A stretch of 64,000 nt of DNA, from the NCBI RefSeq assembly GCF_039523235.1, contig NZ_BAAAEX010000011.1. One strand, given 5' to 3'. The notes beneath the pieces are model-generated. The model was not told the origin of the DNA and made no database searches. It saw only the letters and a program-made list of their open reading frames with translations. A program made the position numbers and the translations under genes. Source of the stretch: Castellaniella ginsengisoli (GTDB lineage Bacteria > Pseudomonadota > Gammaproteobacteria > Burkholderiales > Burkholderiaceae_B). Below are positions 33,759-47,420 of the stretch, one piece after another; within the stretch, counting starts at the first letter, position 1; each line of letters begins with the position of its first letter.

Positions 33759-33805
33759 CGGCCGCCGATCTCCGCCTTCAACGACCCCTGCGTCCGGAGC
33801 CGCCG

Positions 33806-34711
33806 ATGCATCTGAAACTTCCCGGCCATCGTCCCAGCGCCCGACAGTTCGCCATCGGCGTGCCCTACGTCTGGCTGGCGCTGTTCCTGCTGGTGCCTTT
33901 CCTGCTGGTGCTGAAGATCAGCTTTTCCGACCTGCAGTTCGGCATTCCGCCCTACATGCCGATCGCGACCCTGCAGGACGAGACCTTGTCGCTGTCCCTG
34001 CACCTGCGCGGCTATGTGCTGCTGTTCACCGACAGCCTCTACGCCGCCGTGTACCTGAATTCGGTGAAGATGGCGCTGATCACCACCGTCTGCTGCGCGC
34101 TGATCGGCTATCCCATGGCCTATCACATCGCCCGCGCGCGGCCGGATATCCGCAATCTGCTGCTGCTGGGTGTGATCCTGCCGTTCTGGACTTCGCTGCT
34201 GCTGCGCGTGTATGCCTGGGTCGGCATCCTGCGCAATGACGGATTGCTGAACAACCTGCTGATGGGCCTGGGCCTGATCGATGCGCCGCTGGAAATCTAC
34301 CGCACCGACCTGGCCGTCTACATCGGCCTGGTCTATGCCTACCTGCCGTTTTTCATCCTGCCGTTGTACGCCAGCCTGGTGAAGCTCGACTACCGCCTCC
34401 TGGAAGCCGCCTACGATCTGGGCGCGCGGCCCTGGAGCGCCTTTCTGCGGATCACGCTGCCCTTGTCCATGCCCGGCGTGGTGGCCGGCGCCATGCTGGT
34501 GTTCATCCCCTCGGTGGGGGAATACGTCATCCCCGAGATGCTGGGAGGCGCCAACACCCTGATGATGGGCCGCGTGATGTGGAACGAGTTCTTCAACAAC
34601 GCCGACTGGCCGATGGCGGCGGCCGTGACCTGCGTGATGGTCCTGCTGTTGCTGGTGCCGCTGTCGATCTTCCAGTACAACCAGGCGCGTCAGTTGGGGG
34701 GGCGGTCATGA
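33806..34711 (+). CDS. potH: polyamine ABC transporter permease PotH
   Basis: A 301-residue inner-membrane permease with six hydrophobic segments and the EAA loop EAAYDLGARPWSAFLRITLP that contacts the ATPase (EAAYDLGA...ITLP). YVWLALFLLVPFLLVLKISF forms the first membrane segment. GGAG lies before the start. Its stop overlaps potI as ATGA. Confidence 0.95.
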   Translation: MHLKLPGHRPSARQFAIGVPYVWLALFLLVPFLLVLKISFSDLQFGIPPYMPIATLQDETLSLSLHLRGYVLLFTDSLYAAVYLNSVKMALITTVCCALIGYPMAYHIARARPDIRNLLLLGVILPFWTSLLLRVYAWVGILRNDGLLNNLLMGLGLIDAPLEIYRTDLAVYIGLVYAYLPFFILPLYASLVKLDYRLLEAAYDLGARPWSAFLRITLPLSMPGVVAGAMLVFIPSVGEYVIPEMLGGANTLMMGRVMWNEFFNNADWPMAAAVTCVMVLLLLVPLSIFQYNQARQLGGRS

Positions 34712-35514
34712 AGCGCGGCGGCTGGTTTCGCTTTCTGACGCTGGTGGTCGGCTACGGCTTCCTGTACGTGCCCATTGCCTGCCTGATGGTGTTCTCCTTC
34801 AATGACTCCACCCTGATGACGACCTGGTCGGGTTTCTCGCTGCGCTGGTATGCGGAGCTGTTTCAGGACGAGGCGCTGTTGTCCGCGGCGAAACTGTCGC
34901 TGCTGATCGCCACCCTGACCGCCACCGCGGCGGTCGCCATCGGCACCTGGGCCGGCTATGTGCTGGCGCGCATGGGGCGGTTCCGGGGTTTCGGCCTGTA
35001 CATCGGCATGCTCAGCGCGCCGCTGGTCATGCCCGAAGTCGTCCTGGGCATCTCGCTGCTGCTGATGTTCGTGGAAATGTCCAAGGTGTTCGGCTGGCCC
35101 GACGGCAATGGCATGTTCACCATCTGGGTGGGGCACGTGACCCTGTGCACGGCCTACGTCGCCGTCATCATCCAGTCGCGCGTGCGCGACCTGGACCGCT
35201 CGCTGGAGGAAGCCGCCCTGGATCTGGGCGCGTCGCCGCTGCGGGTGTTTTTCCTGATCACGCTGCCCCTGATCGCCCCGGCGCTGCTGGCCGCGTGGCT
35301 GCTGTCCTTCACCCTGTCGCTGGACGACGTGGTGGTGGCCTCGTTCTTGTCCGGCCCGGGCTACACCACGCTGCCGCTGGAAGTTTTTTCCCGCGTGCGC
35401 CTGGGTCTGAAGCCGGAAATCAACGCCTTGGCGACGCTGTTCATGGTGGCCGTGGGCGTGGTCGTGGTGGCGGTCAATCGCATGCAGATCCAGGCGACGA
35501 AGCGGGCGGGGTAG
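34708..35514 (+). CDS. potI: polyamine ABC transporter permease PotI
   Basis: A 268-residue permease, partner of PotH, with six hydrophobic segments and the EAA loop EEAALDLGASPLRVFFLITL. The motif FSFNDSTLMTTWSGFSLRWY near residue 28 is typical of PotI/PotC. The stop codon (35512-35514) directly abuts the stop of pit on the opposite strand, leaving no room for a terminator between them. Confidence 0.95.
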   Translation: MKRGGWFRFLTLVVGYGFLYVPIACLMVFSFNDSTLMTTWSGFSLRWYAELFQDEALLSAAKLSLLIATLTATAAVAIGTWAGYVLARMGRFRGFGLYIGMLSAPLVMPEVVLGISLLLMFVEMSKVFGWPDGNGMFTIWVGHVTLCTAYVAVIIQSRVRDLDRSLEEAALDLGASPLRVFFLITLPLIAPALLAAWLLSFTLSLDDVVVASFLSGPGYTTLPLEVFSRVRLGLKPEINALATLFMVAVGVVVVAVNRMQIQATKRAG

Positions 35515-36990
<1,476 letters not shown>

Positions 36991-37117
36991 GGTGGGGGGT
37001 AGGTTCGGGAGACGCCGAATTATTGCAAATTTGTGAAAGGATCGTTGAAAGTCCTGTTGCACAAGCATCTCGGCCGTCCAGATCCCAGCCGTTCCGGGGG
37101 CGTGCGGCCTTCCGGGT
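36991..37117 (-). promoter_or_regulatory. upstream region of pit
   Basis: The 127-base gap between the EcsC-family gene and pit holds an AT-rich minus-strand AATAAT box near 37018-37023 and two CTTTCA(A/C) repeats (37051-37045, 37039-37033 on the minus strand) spaced 12 bases apart. The repeats look a little like Pho half-boxes but have the wrong period. The minus-strand promoter for pit must lie here or upstream. Confidence 0.3.
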
Positions 37118-37927
37118 TCAGTCCGCGTGCCGGCTGCCCAGCGCCTCGTACGCGGCCTGCACGGCCTGCTCCCCGTAGCGCCGCTCCAGCCGCCGGATGA
37201 TGAAATGACCCCGTGCCATGTCCTGGAAATGGTGGATGAATAAGGTGTTGATGAGTGCGCCGCCGGCCGCACCCAGGGCGGGCACCGCCTGGGCTGCGGC
37301 TTTTTCGCTGATCTGCAGGCCGAAGCGCTTGGCGACCAGGGTGATCAGGTGCATCAGAGCGGGCGGTGCGGCGTGTTCCACCGCCACTTGGCCGGCGGCG
37401 TACTCGGCGGCCTGGCTGACGGCGCGCGCCAGGGCCGTGCGCACGACGTAGTAGCCGCTTTCCGCCCCATCGTCGGCCGCACTCTTGCCGCCCAGGGCGA
37501 AGACTTCCAGGCAGGCGACCCGGGTGCCGGGGTCGGACAGCGATTCGCCTTCGCTGCGGGCGATGTCGGCGATCGAGCGCATCATGAGGGTGGTGGAGAT
37601 CGGCAGCTCGACCGCCAGGCCGGCCAGGCCGAAGAAGCCGCCCACGCCGCCGGTGGCGGCCGCGCCGATTTTGTGCCAGCGGTTCGAGCTGCTGTTTCCT
37701 GGCTGGTCGTTCAGCGTGAACAGGGCGGCGTCGGCGGCTTTGCTCAGGGCGAGCCGGGTGACCTTGCCGATCTGGCCGCTCCAGCCTGCGGGCAGTCTGT
37801 CCAGCAGCTTTTCGACGGGCGTGCCGATCAGATTCGTGATCCGCACGGCCAGGCCCGGGGTTTCCAACAGGGCATGCGCGCGGCGCAGGGCTTCGAGGTC
37901 GGCCGGGGTGAAGGGCATGTCATCCAT
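37118..37927 (-). CDS. EcsC family protein
   Basis: A 269-residue protein of the EcsC family, named after a Bacillus protein of unclear role near an ABC transporter. Features seen: GAAATGGVGGFFGLAGLAVELP (in parts, ATGGVGGFFGLAG) and AVPALGAAGGALINTLFIHHF, glycine-rich hydrophobic stretches suggestive of membrane association, and a C-terminal ERRYGEQAVQAAY. Function unknown. The start is uncertain: ATG 37927, 37918 and 37963 are all in frame and none has a good ribosome site. Confidence 0.82.
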   Translation of the reverse strand: MDDMPFTPADLEALRRAHALLETPGLAVRITNLIGTPVEKLLDRLPAGWSGQIGKVTRLALSKAADAALFTLNDQPGNSSSNRWHKIGAAATGGVGGFFGLAGLAVELPISTTLMMRSIADIARSEGESLSDPGTRVACLEVFALGGKSAADDGAESGYYVVRTALARAVSQAAEYAAGQVAVEHAAPPALMHLITLVAKRFGLQISEKAAAQAVPALGAAGGALINTLFIHHFQDMARGHFIIRRLERRYGEQAVQAAYEALGSRHAD

Positions 37928-38030
37928 GGAATGAATCGGCAAGATTGGCGCAAGTAAAGCCATTATGGCGCTTGCGCGCGGCGGCGTGTGCAGTGTGCCG
38001 CCGCGCATGCGGGACAGGCTTTGGCGCCTT

Positions 38031-38036
38031 TACAAT
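38031..38036 (+). promoter_or_regulatory. -10 box of rpiA
   Basis: TACAAT lies 33 bases before the rpiA start in the gap after the divergent EcsC-family gene. The -35 region is poor. Confidence 0.35.
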
Positions 38037-38068
38037 ACAGGCCTCCCAGACCTTTGACCGGAATCCTC

Positions 38069-38749
38069 ATGCTCACCCAGGACGAACTCAAGCAACAGGC
38101 GGCCCAGGCCGCGCTCGACCATGTGCTGCCCCAGTTGCAGCCCGACAGCATCCTGGGGGTGGGCACGGGGTCGACCGTGGACCGCTTCATCGACCTGCTC
38201 GCGCCGCATCGCGCGGCCTTCCGCGCGGCGGTGTCCAGCTCCGAGCGCAGCACGCGCCGCCTGCAGGCGGCGGGCATCGAAGTGCTGGACCTCAACGGGG
38301 TGTCCTCGCTGGCCTTGTACGTGGATGGCGCCGACGAGATCGACCACCAGCTCAACATGATCAAGGGCGGCGGCGGGGCGCTGACGCGCGAGAAGATCGT
38401 GTCTTCGGTGGCGGACCGCTTTGTCTGCATCGTCGATGAATCCAAGCTGGTCGAACGCCTGGGCGGATTTCCGCTGCCGATCGAGGTCATTCCCCTGGGG
38501 CGCGAGGCCGTCGCCCGCGAACTTCGCCAATTGGGCGGCCAGCCGCGCTTGCGCGAAGGCTTCACCACGGACAATGGCAACCAGATTCTGGATGTGTCGG
38601 GCTTGCGCTATGGCGATCCCGCCGAGTTCGAGGCGCTGCTGAACAATATCCCCGGCGTGGTCTGCTGCGGTCTGTTTGCGATCTCCGGCGCCCAGGTGGC
38701 GCTGGTGGCGGGGCAGGCGGGCGTGTCGCGGCTGGAATTGCAGGACTGA
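38069..38749 (+). CDS. rpiA: ribose-5-phosphate isomerase A
   Basis: Interconverts ribose 5-phosphate and ribulose 5-phosphate in the pentose phosphate pathway. The 226-residue protein has the phosphate loop GVGTGSTVDRFI, the catalytic YVDGADEID segment and MIKGGGGALTREKI with the active Lys. Length is typical. It is a single gene with its own -10 box, followed by the Pho-regulated phoU. Confidence 0.97.
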   Translation: MLTQDELKQQAAQAALDHVLPQLQPDSILGVGTGSTVDRFIDLLAPHRAAFRAAVSSSERSTRRLQAAGIEVLDLNGVSSLALYVDGADEIDHQLNMIKGGGGALTREKIVSSVADRFVCIVDESKLVERLGGFPLPIEVIPLGREAVARELRQLGGQPRLREGFTTDNGNQILDVSGLRYGDPAEFEALLNNIPGVVCCGLFAISGAQVALVAGQAGVSRLELQD

Positions 38750-38790
38750 GGCCGCATCCGGACGCCGCCCCGGGCCGGCCGGCTGGCGCT

Positions 38791-38824
38791 CCGTCATTGT
38801 TTTGTCACATGGCCCTGCTATGCT
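38791..38824 (+). promoter_or_regulatory. Pho box and -10 box upstream of phoU
   Basis: CCGTCATTGTTTTGTCAC (38791-38808) consists of two half-sites, CCGTCAT and TTGTCAC, with an 11-base period, close to the PhoB consensus CTGTCAT-n4-CTGTCAC. TATGCT (38819-38824) follows after 10 bases, the normal Pho-box to -10 spacing, and no separate -35 is needed. It predicts PhoB activation of phoU under phosphate starvation. Confidence 0.65.
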
Positions 38825-38908
38825 GGGGCATTCTTTCCAAGCAGCGGGCGTGATGGTACGCTTTGCGCTCGTTGAACGCGCCTGGATTCAGGCAGATAGA
38901 GGCCCCGG

Positions 38909-39676
38909 ATGCTGGAACACACCAACAAGCAATTTCACGGCGAACTCGAAACGACGCGCTCCCTGTTCCTGCAGATGGGCGGGTTGGTCGAATCCATGGT
39001 GCTGGACGGCATCCATGCCTTGTCGCAGGGCGAACTGCATCTGGTCGACCGGGTGCGCGAGCACGAACGGCAGGTCAATCAGTTCGAGGTCGACATCGAC
39101 GAGCGCATCAGCCAGTTGATCGCCCGCAACCAGCCCACGGCCGGCGACCTGCGTCTGCTGCTGGCGGTGTCCAAGATGCTGACCGACATGGAACGCTGCG
39201 GCGACGAAGCCGAAAAAATCGCCAAGGTCGCCCGCCGCCTGCATGAATCCAACGCGTCCTATGAGCCGGTGGTGGAATTGCGCCACATGGCCGATGCGGT
39301 GGCCAGCATGATCCGCGCCGCCCTGGACGCCTTTGCCCGGGAGGATCCCATCGCCGCCGCCCAGGTCGTGCGCAACGACAAGGACGTCGACAAGGAATGG
39401 AAGGCGACCCTGCGCCACATCATTACCTACATGATCGAGGATCCGCGCACGATTTCGCACTCCATCGACCTGATCTTCATCGCCCGGGCGCTGGAGCGCA
39501 TCGGCGACCATGCCAAGAACATGGCCGAGCGCGTGATCTACATGGTGCGCGGCGACGACGTGCGCCACACGGGCGTCACCAATACCGAGCGCCTGGCGCG
39601 CGGCGAGCCGCTGGAACCGCGCGACCCATCGCCCGATCAGCCGCGCGGCGAGTCGTCCGATCCGCCGCGCGGCTGA
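38909..39676 (+). CDS. phoU: phosphate signalling protein PhoU
   Basis: PhoU links the Pst transporter to the PhoR sensor and represses the Pho regulon when phosphate is sufficient. The 255-residue protein consists of two three-helix PhoU repeats with the metal-binding DMERCGDEAEKIAK and ALERIGDHAKNMAERV, followed by a charged Pro-rich tail (about 225-255). It is an orphan: no pstSCAB, phoB or phoR is nearby, though a good Pho box precedes it. Confidence 0.95.
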   Translation: MLEHTNKQFHGELETTRSLFLQMGGLVESMVLDGIHALSQGELHLVDRVREHERQVNQFEVDIDERISQLIARNQPTAGDLRLLLAVSKMLTDMERCGDEAEKIAKVARRLHESNASYEPVVELRHMADAVASMIRAALDAFAREDPIAAAQVVRNDKDVDKEWKATLRHIITYMIEDPRTISHSIDLIFIARALERIGDHAKNMAERVIYMVRGDDVRHTGVTNTERLARGEPLEPRDPSPDQPRGESSDPPRG

Positions 39677-39688
39677 TTCCGCCGGCCC

Positions 39689-39964
39689 TCAGGCCGAGGG
39701 CGGCACGTAGCCCTGGGCGTCGACGTCCTGGTCGTCGAACAAAAATGCCTGCATGCGCTCGGCCAGGAATTTCCGCGCCTCGGGGTCGGCCAGGCTGAGA
39801 TGGTTTTCGTTGACCAGGCGGGTCTGGATGTCCAGCCATTTGGCCCAGGCGTCCTTGGAGATTTCCCGCCAGATGCGCACGCCCAGCTCGCCGGGGTACG
39901 GGGGGTAGTCCAGGCCTTGGGCCTCGCGCTTGAGCTTGCGGCATTGGATCATGCGTACTGCCAT
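39689..39964 (-). CDS. yggX: probable Fe(2+)-trafficking / oxidative damage protection protein YggX
   Basis: A 91-residue protein of the YggX family, which protects iron-sulfur clusters from oxidants. It shows IQCRKLKREAQGLDYPPYPGELG in parts (CRKLKREAQGLD, PPYPGELG) with the single conserved Cys near the N-terminus, then ISKDAWAKWLDIQTRLVNE. GAGG precedes the start on the minus strand. A minus TACAAT (40005 to 40000) gives it its own promoter. It lies downstream of rfbD. Confidence 0.95.
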   Translation of the reverse strand: MAVRMIQCRKLKREAQGLDYPPYPGELGVRIWREISKDAWAKWLDIQTRLVNENHLSLADPEARKFLAERMQAFLFDDQDVDAQGYVPPSA

Positions 39965-40012
39965 ATCGGGCGCCTCGTATCGTGCAATGGGAAACGGGCA
40001 TTGTAGCCCTGC

Positions 40013-40028
40013 CGGCCGGTTCCGGCCG
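40013..40028. terminator. GC palindrome downstream of rfbD
   Basis: CGGCCGGTTCCGGCCG is a perfect 16-base palindrome immediately after the rfbD stop (minus strand). It has a minimal loop and no T-run; it may help end the argA-rfbB-rfbD transcript. Confidence 0.3.
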
Positions 40029-40030
40029 TC

Positions 40031-40966
40031 TCAAGACCCTTCCGACCGCCAGGTCTCCAGGACCCGATCCAGGCCGATGCGCCAGTCGCGCTCCAGCGGA
40101 CCGAGCAGGGCTTCCAGCCGGGCACAATCCAGCCGGCCGTTGGCCGGGCGGGGTTCGGGCGAAGGCCATTCGGCCGAGGAGATTGCCTCCACGCGGGGGC
40201 GGCGGGCGATCAGGCCCAAGGCCAGGGCCCTGGCCTGGATTTCCAGGGCGAAACCATGCCAACTGACCCAGGGCTGGCCGCCGAAGTGATACACGCCGCC
40301 CGGCGTTTCGCTGGCCGGCCGCAGGGCCAGCGTGAGCAGGACCCGGGCCAGATGGCCGGCCCAGGTAGGGCCGCCGACCTGGTCGTCGATCACGCGCAAC
40401 GTATCGCGTTGTGAGCCCAGGCGCACCATGGTGCGCACGAAATTGCCGCCCCAGGCGCTGAAGACCCAGCCGGTGCGCACGACGATGGCGCGCGCGTCGG
40501 CGGCCAGGACGGCGTGCTCCCCTTCCAGCTTGCCGCGCCCATAGGTGTTCAGGGGTGCGGCCGGATCGCCTTCCCGATAGGGACGGTCCAGCCGGCCGTC
40601 AAAGACGTAGTCGGTGGACACATGCAGCAGCCGCAGGCCGCGCGCCGCGCAGGCCCGGGCCAGCAGGCCGGGTGCCGCCGCGTTGATGGCTCGGGAGAGG
40701 TCCGGCTCGCTGGCGGCGCGGTCCACGGCCGTATAGGCGGCGGCGTTGATCAGGCAGTCGGCGGGGTGCGCGTCCAGCCAGGCGCTGATGGCGCCGGCCT
40801 GTGTGATGTCCAGTTGCGACCGGTTCAGAAAGGTGTAGCGCGCCGCGCCGGGAGCCTGTGCTGCCAGCGCGCGCAGAGAGCGCCCCAGTTGGCCGTCCGC
40901 CCCCGTGACCAGGATGCGGGGCGCGTCGGGCCGCAGCGCATTCCGGGGCGCGCCGCGCAGGCTCAC
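40031..40966 (-). CDS. rfbD: dTDP-4-dehydrorhamnose reductase
   Basis: Last step of dTDP-L-rhamnose synthesis. The 311-residue SDR-like protein has ILVTGADGQLGRSL near its start, AAYTAVDRAASEPD, STDYVFDG and the catalytic YGRGKLEGE (Y-x3-K). The start is GTG 40966, overlapping the rfbB stop as GTGA. A longer frame upstream is the rfbB shadow. The partner genes rfbA and rfbC for the first and third steps are not in the window. Confidence 0.94.
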   Translation of the reverse strand: MSLRGAPRNALRPDAPRILVTGADGQLGRSLRALAAQAPGAARYTFLNRSQLDITQAGAISAWLDAHPADCLINAAAYTAVDRAASEPDLSRAINAAAPGLLARACAARGLRLLHVSTDYVFDGRLDRPYREGDPAAPLNTYGRGKLEGEHAVLAADARAIVVRTGWVFSAWGGNFVRTMVRLGSQRDTLRVIDDQVGGPTWAGHLARVLLTLALRPASETPGGVYHFGGQPWVSWHGFALEIQARALALGLIARRPRVEAISSAEWPSPEPRPANGRLDCARLEALLGPLERDWRIGLDRVLETWRSEGS

Positions 40967-42063
40967 GCGGCCGGTCCTCGGGCGGGCGGCGCAGCCGTTC
41001 CGTCGCCCAGGCCCAGGCGCTGCCGCTGGTAGCTGCCGTCCTGCACCCGGCGGCACCAGTCGCGGTGGTCCAGGTACCACTGCACGGTCTTGCGCAGTCC
41101 GGAAGCAAAGGTTTCCTGGGGCGTCCAGCCCAGTTCGCGGGCCATCTTGCCGGCATCGATGGCATAGCGCTGGTCGTGCCCGGGCCGGTCCGTCACGTGG
41201 ACGATCAGGTCGGCATAGCGCGTCACGCCGGCCGGATGCTCGGGAGCGAGTTCCTCCAGCAGGGTGCAGACGGCATGGACGACATCGATGTTGCGCTGTT
41301 CGTTGTGGCCGCCGATGTTGTAGGTTTCACCGGGCATGCCGGATTCGATCACGCGCAGCAGGGCGCGGGCGTGGTCTTCGACATAGAGCCAGTCGCGGAC
41401 CTGCAGGCCCTGGCCGTAGACGGGCAGGGGTTTGCCTTCCAGGGCGTTGAGGATGATCAGCGGAATCAGTTTTTCCGGGAAATGGCAGGGGCCGTAGTTG
41501 TTGGAGCAATTGGTCACCAGCACCGGCAGGCCGTAGGTACGATGCCAGGCCCGCACCAGGTGGTCCGATCCCGCCTTGCTGGCGGAATAGGGCGAACTGG
41601 GCGCGTAGGGCGTGGCTTCCGTGAAGAGGTCCTGGGTTCCGGCCAGGTCGCCGTAGACCTCGTCGGTGGAGATGTGGTGGAAGCGGAAGGCGGCGCGCGC
41701 GGCGGCGTCCAGCCCGTTCCAGTAGGCGCGGGCGGCTTCCAGCAGCGTGTAGGTGCCGACCATATTGGTCTGTACGAAGGCGGCGGGGCCGTCGATGGAG
41801 CGGTCGACGTGGGATTCCGCCGCCAGGTGCATGACGGCGTCCGGCCGGTGGCGTGCGAAGGCGTCCGCCAGGCCCGCCGCATCGCAGATGTCCAGATGCT
41901 CGAAGGCATAGCGCGGATCTTGCGCGACGGATGCCAGGGACTCGAGATTGCCGGCGTAGGTCAGCTTGTCCACGTTGACGACCGCATGGCGGGTGTGGCC
42001 GATCAGGTGCCGGATCAGGGCCGAGCCGATGAAGCCGGCGCCGCCGGTGACGAGGATTTTCAT
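40963..42063 (-). CDS. rfbB: dTDP-glucose 4,6-dehydratase
   Basis: Second step of the dTDP-rhamnose pathway. The 366-residue extended SDR has TGGAGFIGS (6-14), the catalytic STDEVYGD, YSASKAGSDH (Tyr/Lys), NCSNNYGP and RPGHDQRYAID. Start ATG 42063 overlaps the argA stop (ATGA), an unusual partnership between arginine and sugar-nucleotide genes. The product sugar would supply rhamnose for a surface glycan. Confidence 0.96.
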   Translation of the reverse strand: MKILVTGGAGFIGSALIRHLIGHTRHAVVNVDKLTYAGNLESLASVAQDPRYAFEHLDICDAAGLADAFARHRPDAVMHLAAESHVDRSIDGPAAFVQTNMVGTYTLLEAARAYWNGLDAAARAAFRFHHISTDEVYGDLAGTQDLFTEATPYAPSSPYSASKAGSDHLVRAWHRTYGLPVLVTNCSNNYGPCHFPEKLIPLIILNALEGKPLPVYGQGLQVRDWLYVEDHARALLRVIESGMPGETYNIGGHNEQRNIDVVHAVCTLLEELAPEHPAGVTRYADLIVHVTDRPGHDQRYAIDAGKMARELGWTPQETFASGLRKTVQWYLDHRDWCRRVQDGSYQRQRLGLGDGTAAPPARGPAA

Positions 42064-43415
42064 AGCCGCTTGATGAAGACCAGGCTGTTGCGGGAATGGT
42101 TGTAGTGGGCGCGTTTTTCGTGGGGCAGGTCGGAGACGCCGCCCTGCACGAAGCCGCGTTTCAGGAACCAGTGCGAAGTGCGTGTCGTGAGCACGAACAG
42201 GCGCCGCGCGCCCTGGGCGCGCGCGCTGGTTTCGGCGTGGCGCAGCAGCTTCTCGCCGTCGCCCGTGCCCTGCCATTCGGGATGCACGATCAGACAGGCC
42301 ATTTCAGCCATGCCGTCCTCCAGGTACGGGATCAGGGCCACGCAGCCGTAGATCACGCCATCGTGTTCCAGCACCGTGAATTTTTCCACATCGCGCTCGA
42401 TCATGGCGCGGCCGCGCGGCACCAGGGTGCCGTCCGCCTCCAGAGGTTCGATCAACTGAACGATGGCGCCCACGTCGTCGGCCACCGCCGGGCGCAGGTC
42501 TTCGAGCGTGTCTTCGACCACCATGGTGCCCACCCCGTCGTGGGTGAAGATTTCCAGCAGGATGCTGCCGTCCATGGTGTAGGGCACCAGGTGGGCGCGT
42601 GCCACTCCGCGCTTGACCGCCAGCGAGGCATGGCGCAGAAAGGCGGACGTGTCCTCGTCCAGGATGTCCTGGGCGAGCAGCTCGTCGGCGTCTTTGCGGG
42701 CCAGCTCGGTGTCCACCGAGCCGTCGGTTTCGGTGACGGTCCGGTTCTGGGTCAGGAAGATCAGTTTCTCGGCGCGCAGCGCCACGGCGGCATTGGTGGC
42801 CAGGTCTTCCATGGCCAGGTTGAAGGCCTCGCCGGTGGGGGAAAAGCCCAGCGGCGAAAGCAGCACGATGGCGCCCTGGCTGATGACGTTGCGCATGGCT
42901 TCGATATCGAGCTTGCGCACCGTGCCGGCGCGGCGGTAGTCCACGCCGTCGATCACGCCGACCGGGCGCGCCGTCACGAAGTTGCCCGAGATGACGCGGA
43001 TCTTGGCGTGCGACATGGGCGTATTGGGCAGCCCCTGGCTGAAGGCGGCCTCGATATCCAGCCGGATTTCCCCCGCGGCTTCCTTGGCGCATTCCAGCGC
43101 TTCCGGGCTGGTGGGCTCCGTGCCCCGGCCGAACTGGGTGGTCTGGCCTTTCAGCCGCAACTGCTCGTTGACCTGGGGACGCGAGCCGTGCACCAGGACC
43201 AGCTTGATCCCCAAGGCGGACAGCAGCGACAGGTCGGCCACCAGGTCCTCCAGGCCGCCGTCTTCGATCAGCTCGCCGCCGAACGCCACGACGAAGGTCT
43301 TGCCGCGGAAGTCGTGCACGTAGGGCGCGACCTCGCGAAACCATCGCACGAATTGCGCGGGGGCGAATTCGGGGGCGTCCTGGGCGGAATAGGTGTCGGT
43401 TTCAGCAGAGCTCAT
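42060..43415 (-). CDS. argA: N-acetylglutamate synthase
   Basis: First step of arginine synthesis: acetylates glutamate with acetyl-CoA. The 451-residue protein fuses an amino-acid-kinase domain (about 30-290; VVAFGGELIEDG, VLVHGSRPQVNEQL) to a C-terminal GNAT domain (about 300-451; MACLIVHPEWQGTGDGEKLLRHAE). The kinase domain has the feedback-inhibition role in this family. It is divergent from hrpA and shares with it a palindromic ATTATAAT. It leads the argA-rfbB-rfbD group. Confidence 0.95.
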   Translation of the reverse strand: MSSAETDTYSAQDAPEFAPAQFVRWFREVAPYVHDFRGKTFVVAFGGELIEDGGLEDLVADLSLLSALGIKLVLVHGSRPQVNEQLRLKGQTTQFGRGTEPTSPEALECAKEAAGEIRLDIEAAFSQGLPNTPMSHAKIRVISGNFVTARPVGVIDGVDYRRAGTVRKLDIEAMRNVISQGAIVLLSPLGFSPTGEAFNLAMEDLATNAAVALRAEKLIFLTQNRTVTETDGSVDTELARKDADELLAQDILDEDTSAFLRHASLAVKRGVARAHLVPYTMDGSILLEIFTHDGVGTMVVEDTLEDLRPAVADDVGAIVQLIEPLEADGTLVPRGRAMIERDVEKFTVLEHDGVIYGCVALIPYLEDGMAEMACLIVHPEWQGTGDGEKLLRHAETSARAQGARRLFVLTTRTSHWFLKRGFVQGGVSDLPHEKRAHYNHSRNSLVFIKRL

Positions 43416-43477
43416 GGCGGCGGAAGAGGTCGGAGGGCGGGTCCCGGCACGGCGGATCCGGGTCTTGCAATAGCGAA

Positions 43478-43485
43478 ATTATAAT
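43478..43485. promoter_or_regulatory. palindromic -10 shared by argA and hrpA
   Basis: ATTATAAT is its own reverse complement and offers TATAAT on both strands (plus 43480-43485; minus 43483 to 43478). On the plus strand it is 6 bases before the hrpA TTG; on the minus strand it is about 62 bases before the argA ATG. No -35 box is convincing on either side. Only one of the two promoters could be occupied at a time. Confidence 0.45.
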
Positions 43486-43491
43486 GAGCGA

Positions 43492-47406
<3,915 letters not shown>

Positions 47407-47407
47407 G

Positions 47408-47413
47408 TACAAT
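47408..47413 (+). promoter_or_regulatory. -10 box just before dnaE
   Basis: TACAAT lies 7 bases before the dnaE ATG (TACAATCCACCCCATG), within 15 bases of the hrpA stop. A transcript from here would start at or one base before the ATG. No ribosome site is visible between hrpA and dnaE. Confidence 0.4.
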
Positions 47414-47420
47414 CCACCCC

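Noticed and set aside
37033..37051. Two CTTTCA(A/C) repeats before pit as a Pho box
   Set aside because: They are 12 bases apart instead of 11 and match only loosely (CTTTCAA, CTTTCAC). They were noted in the pit region but not called.
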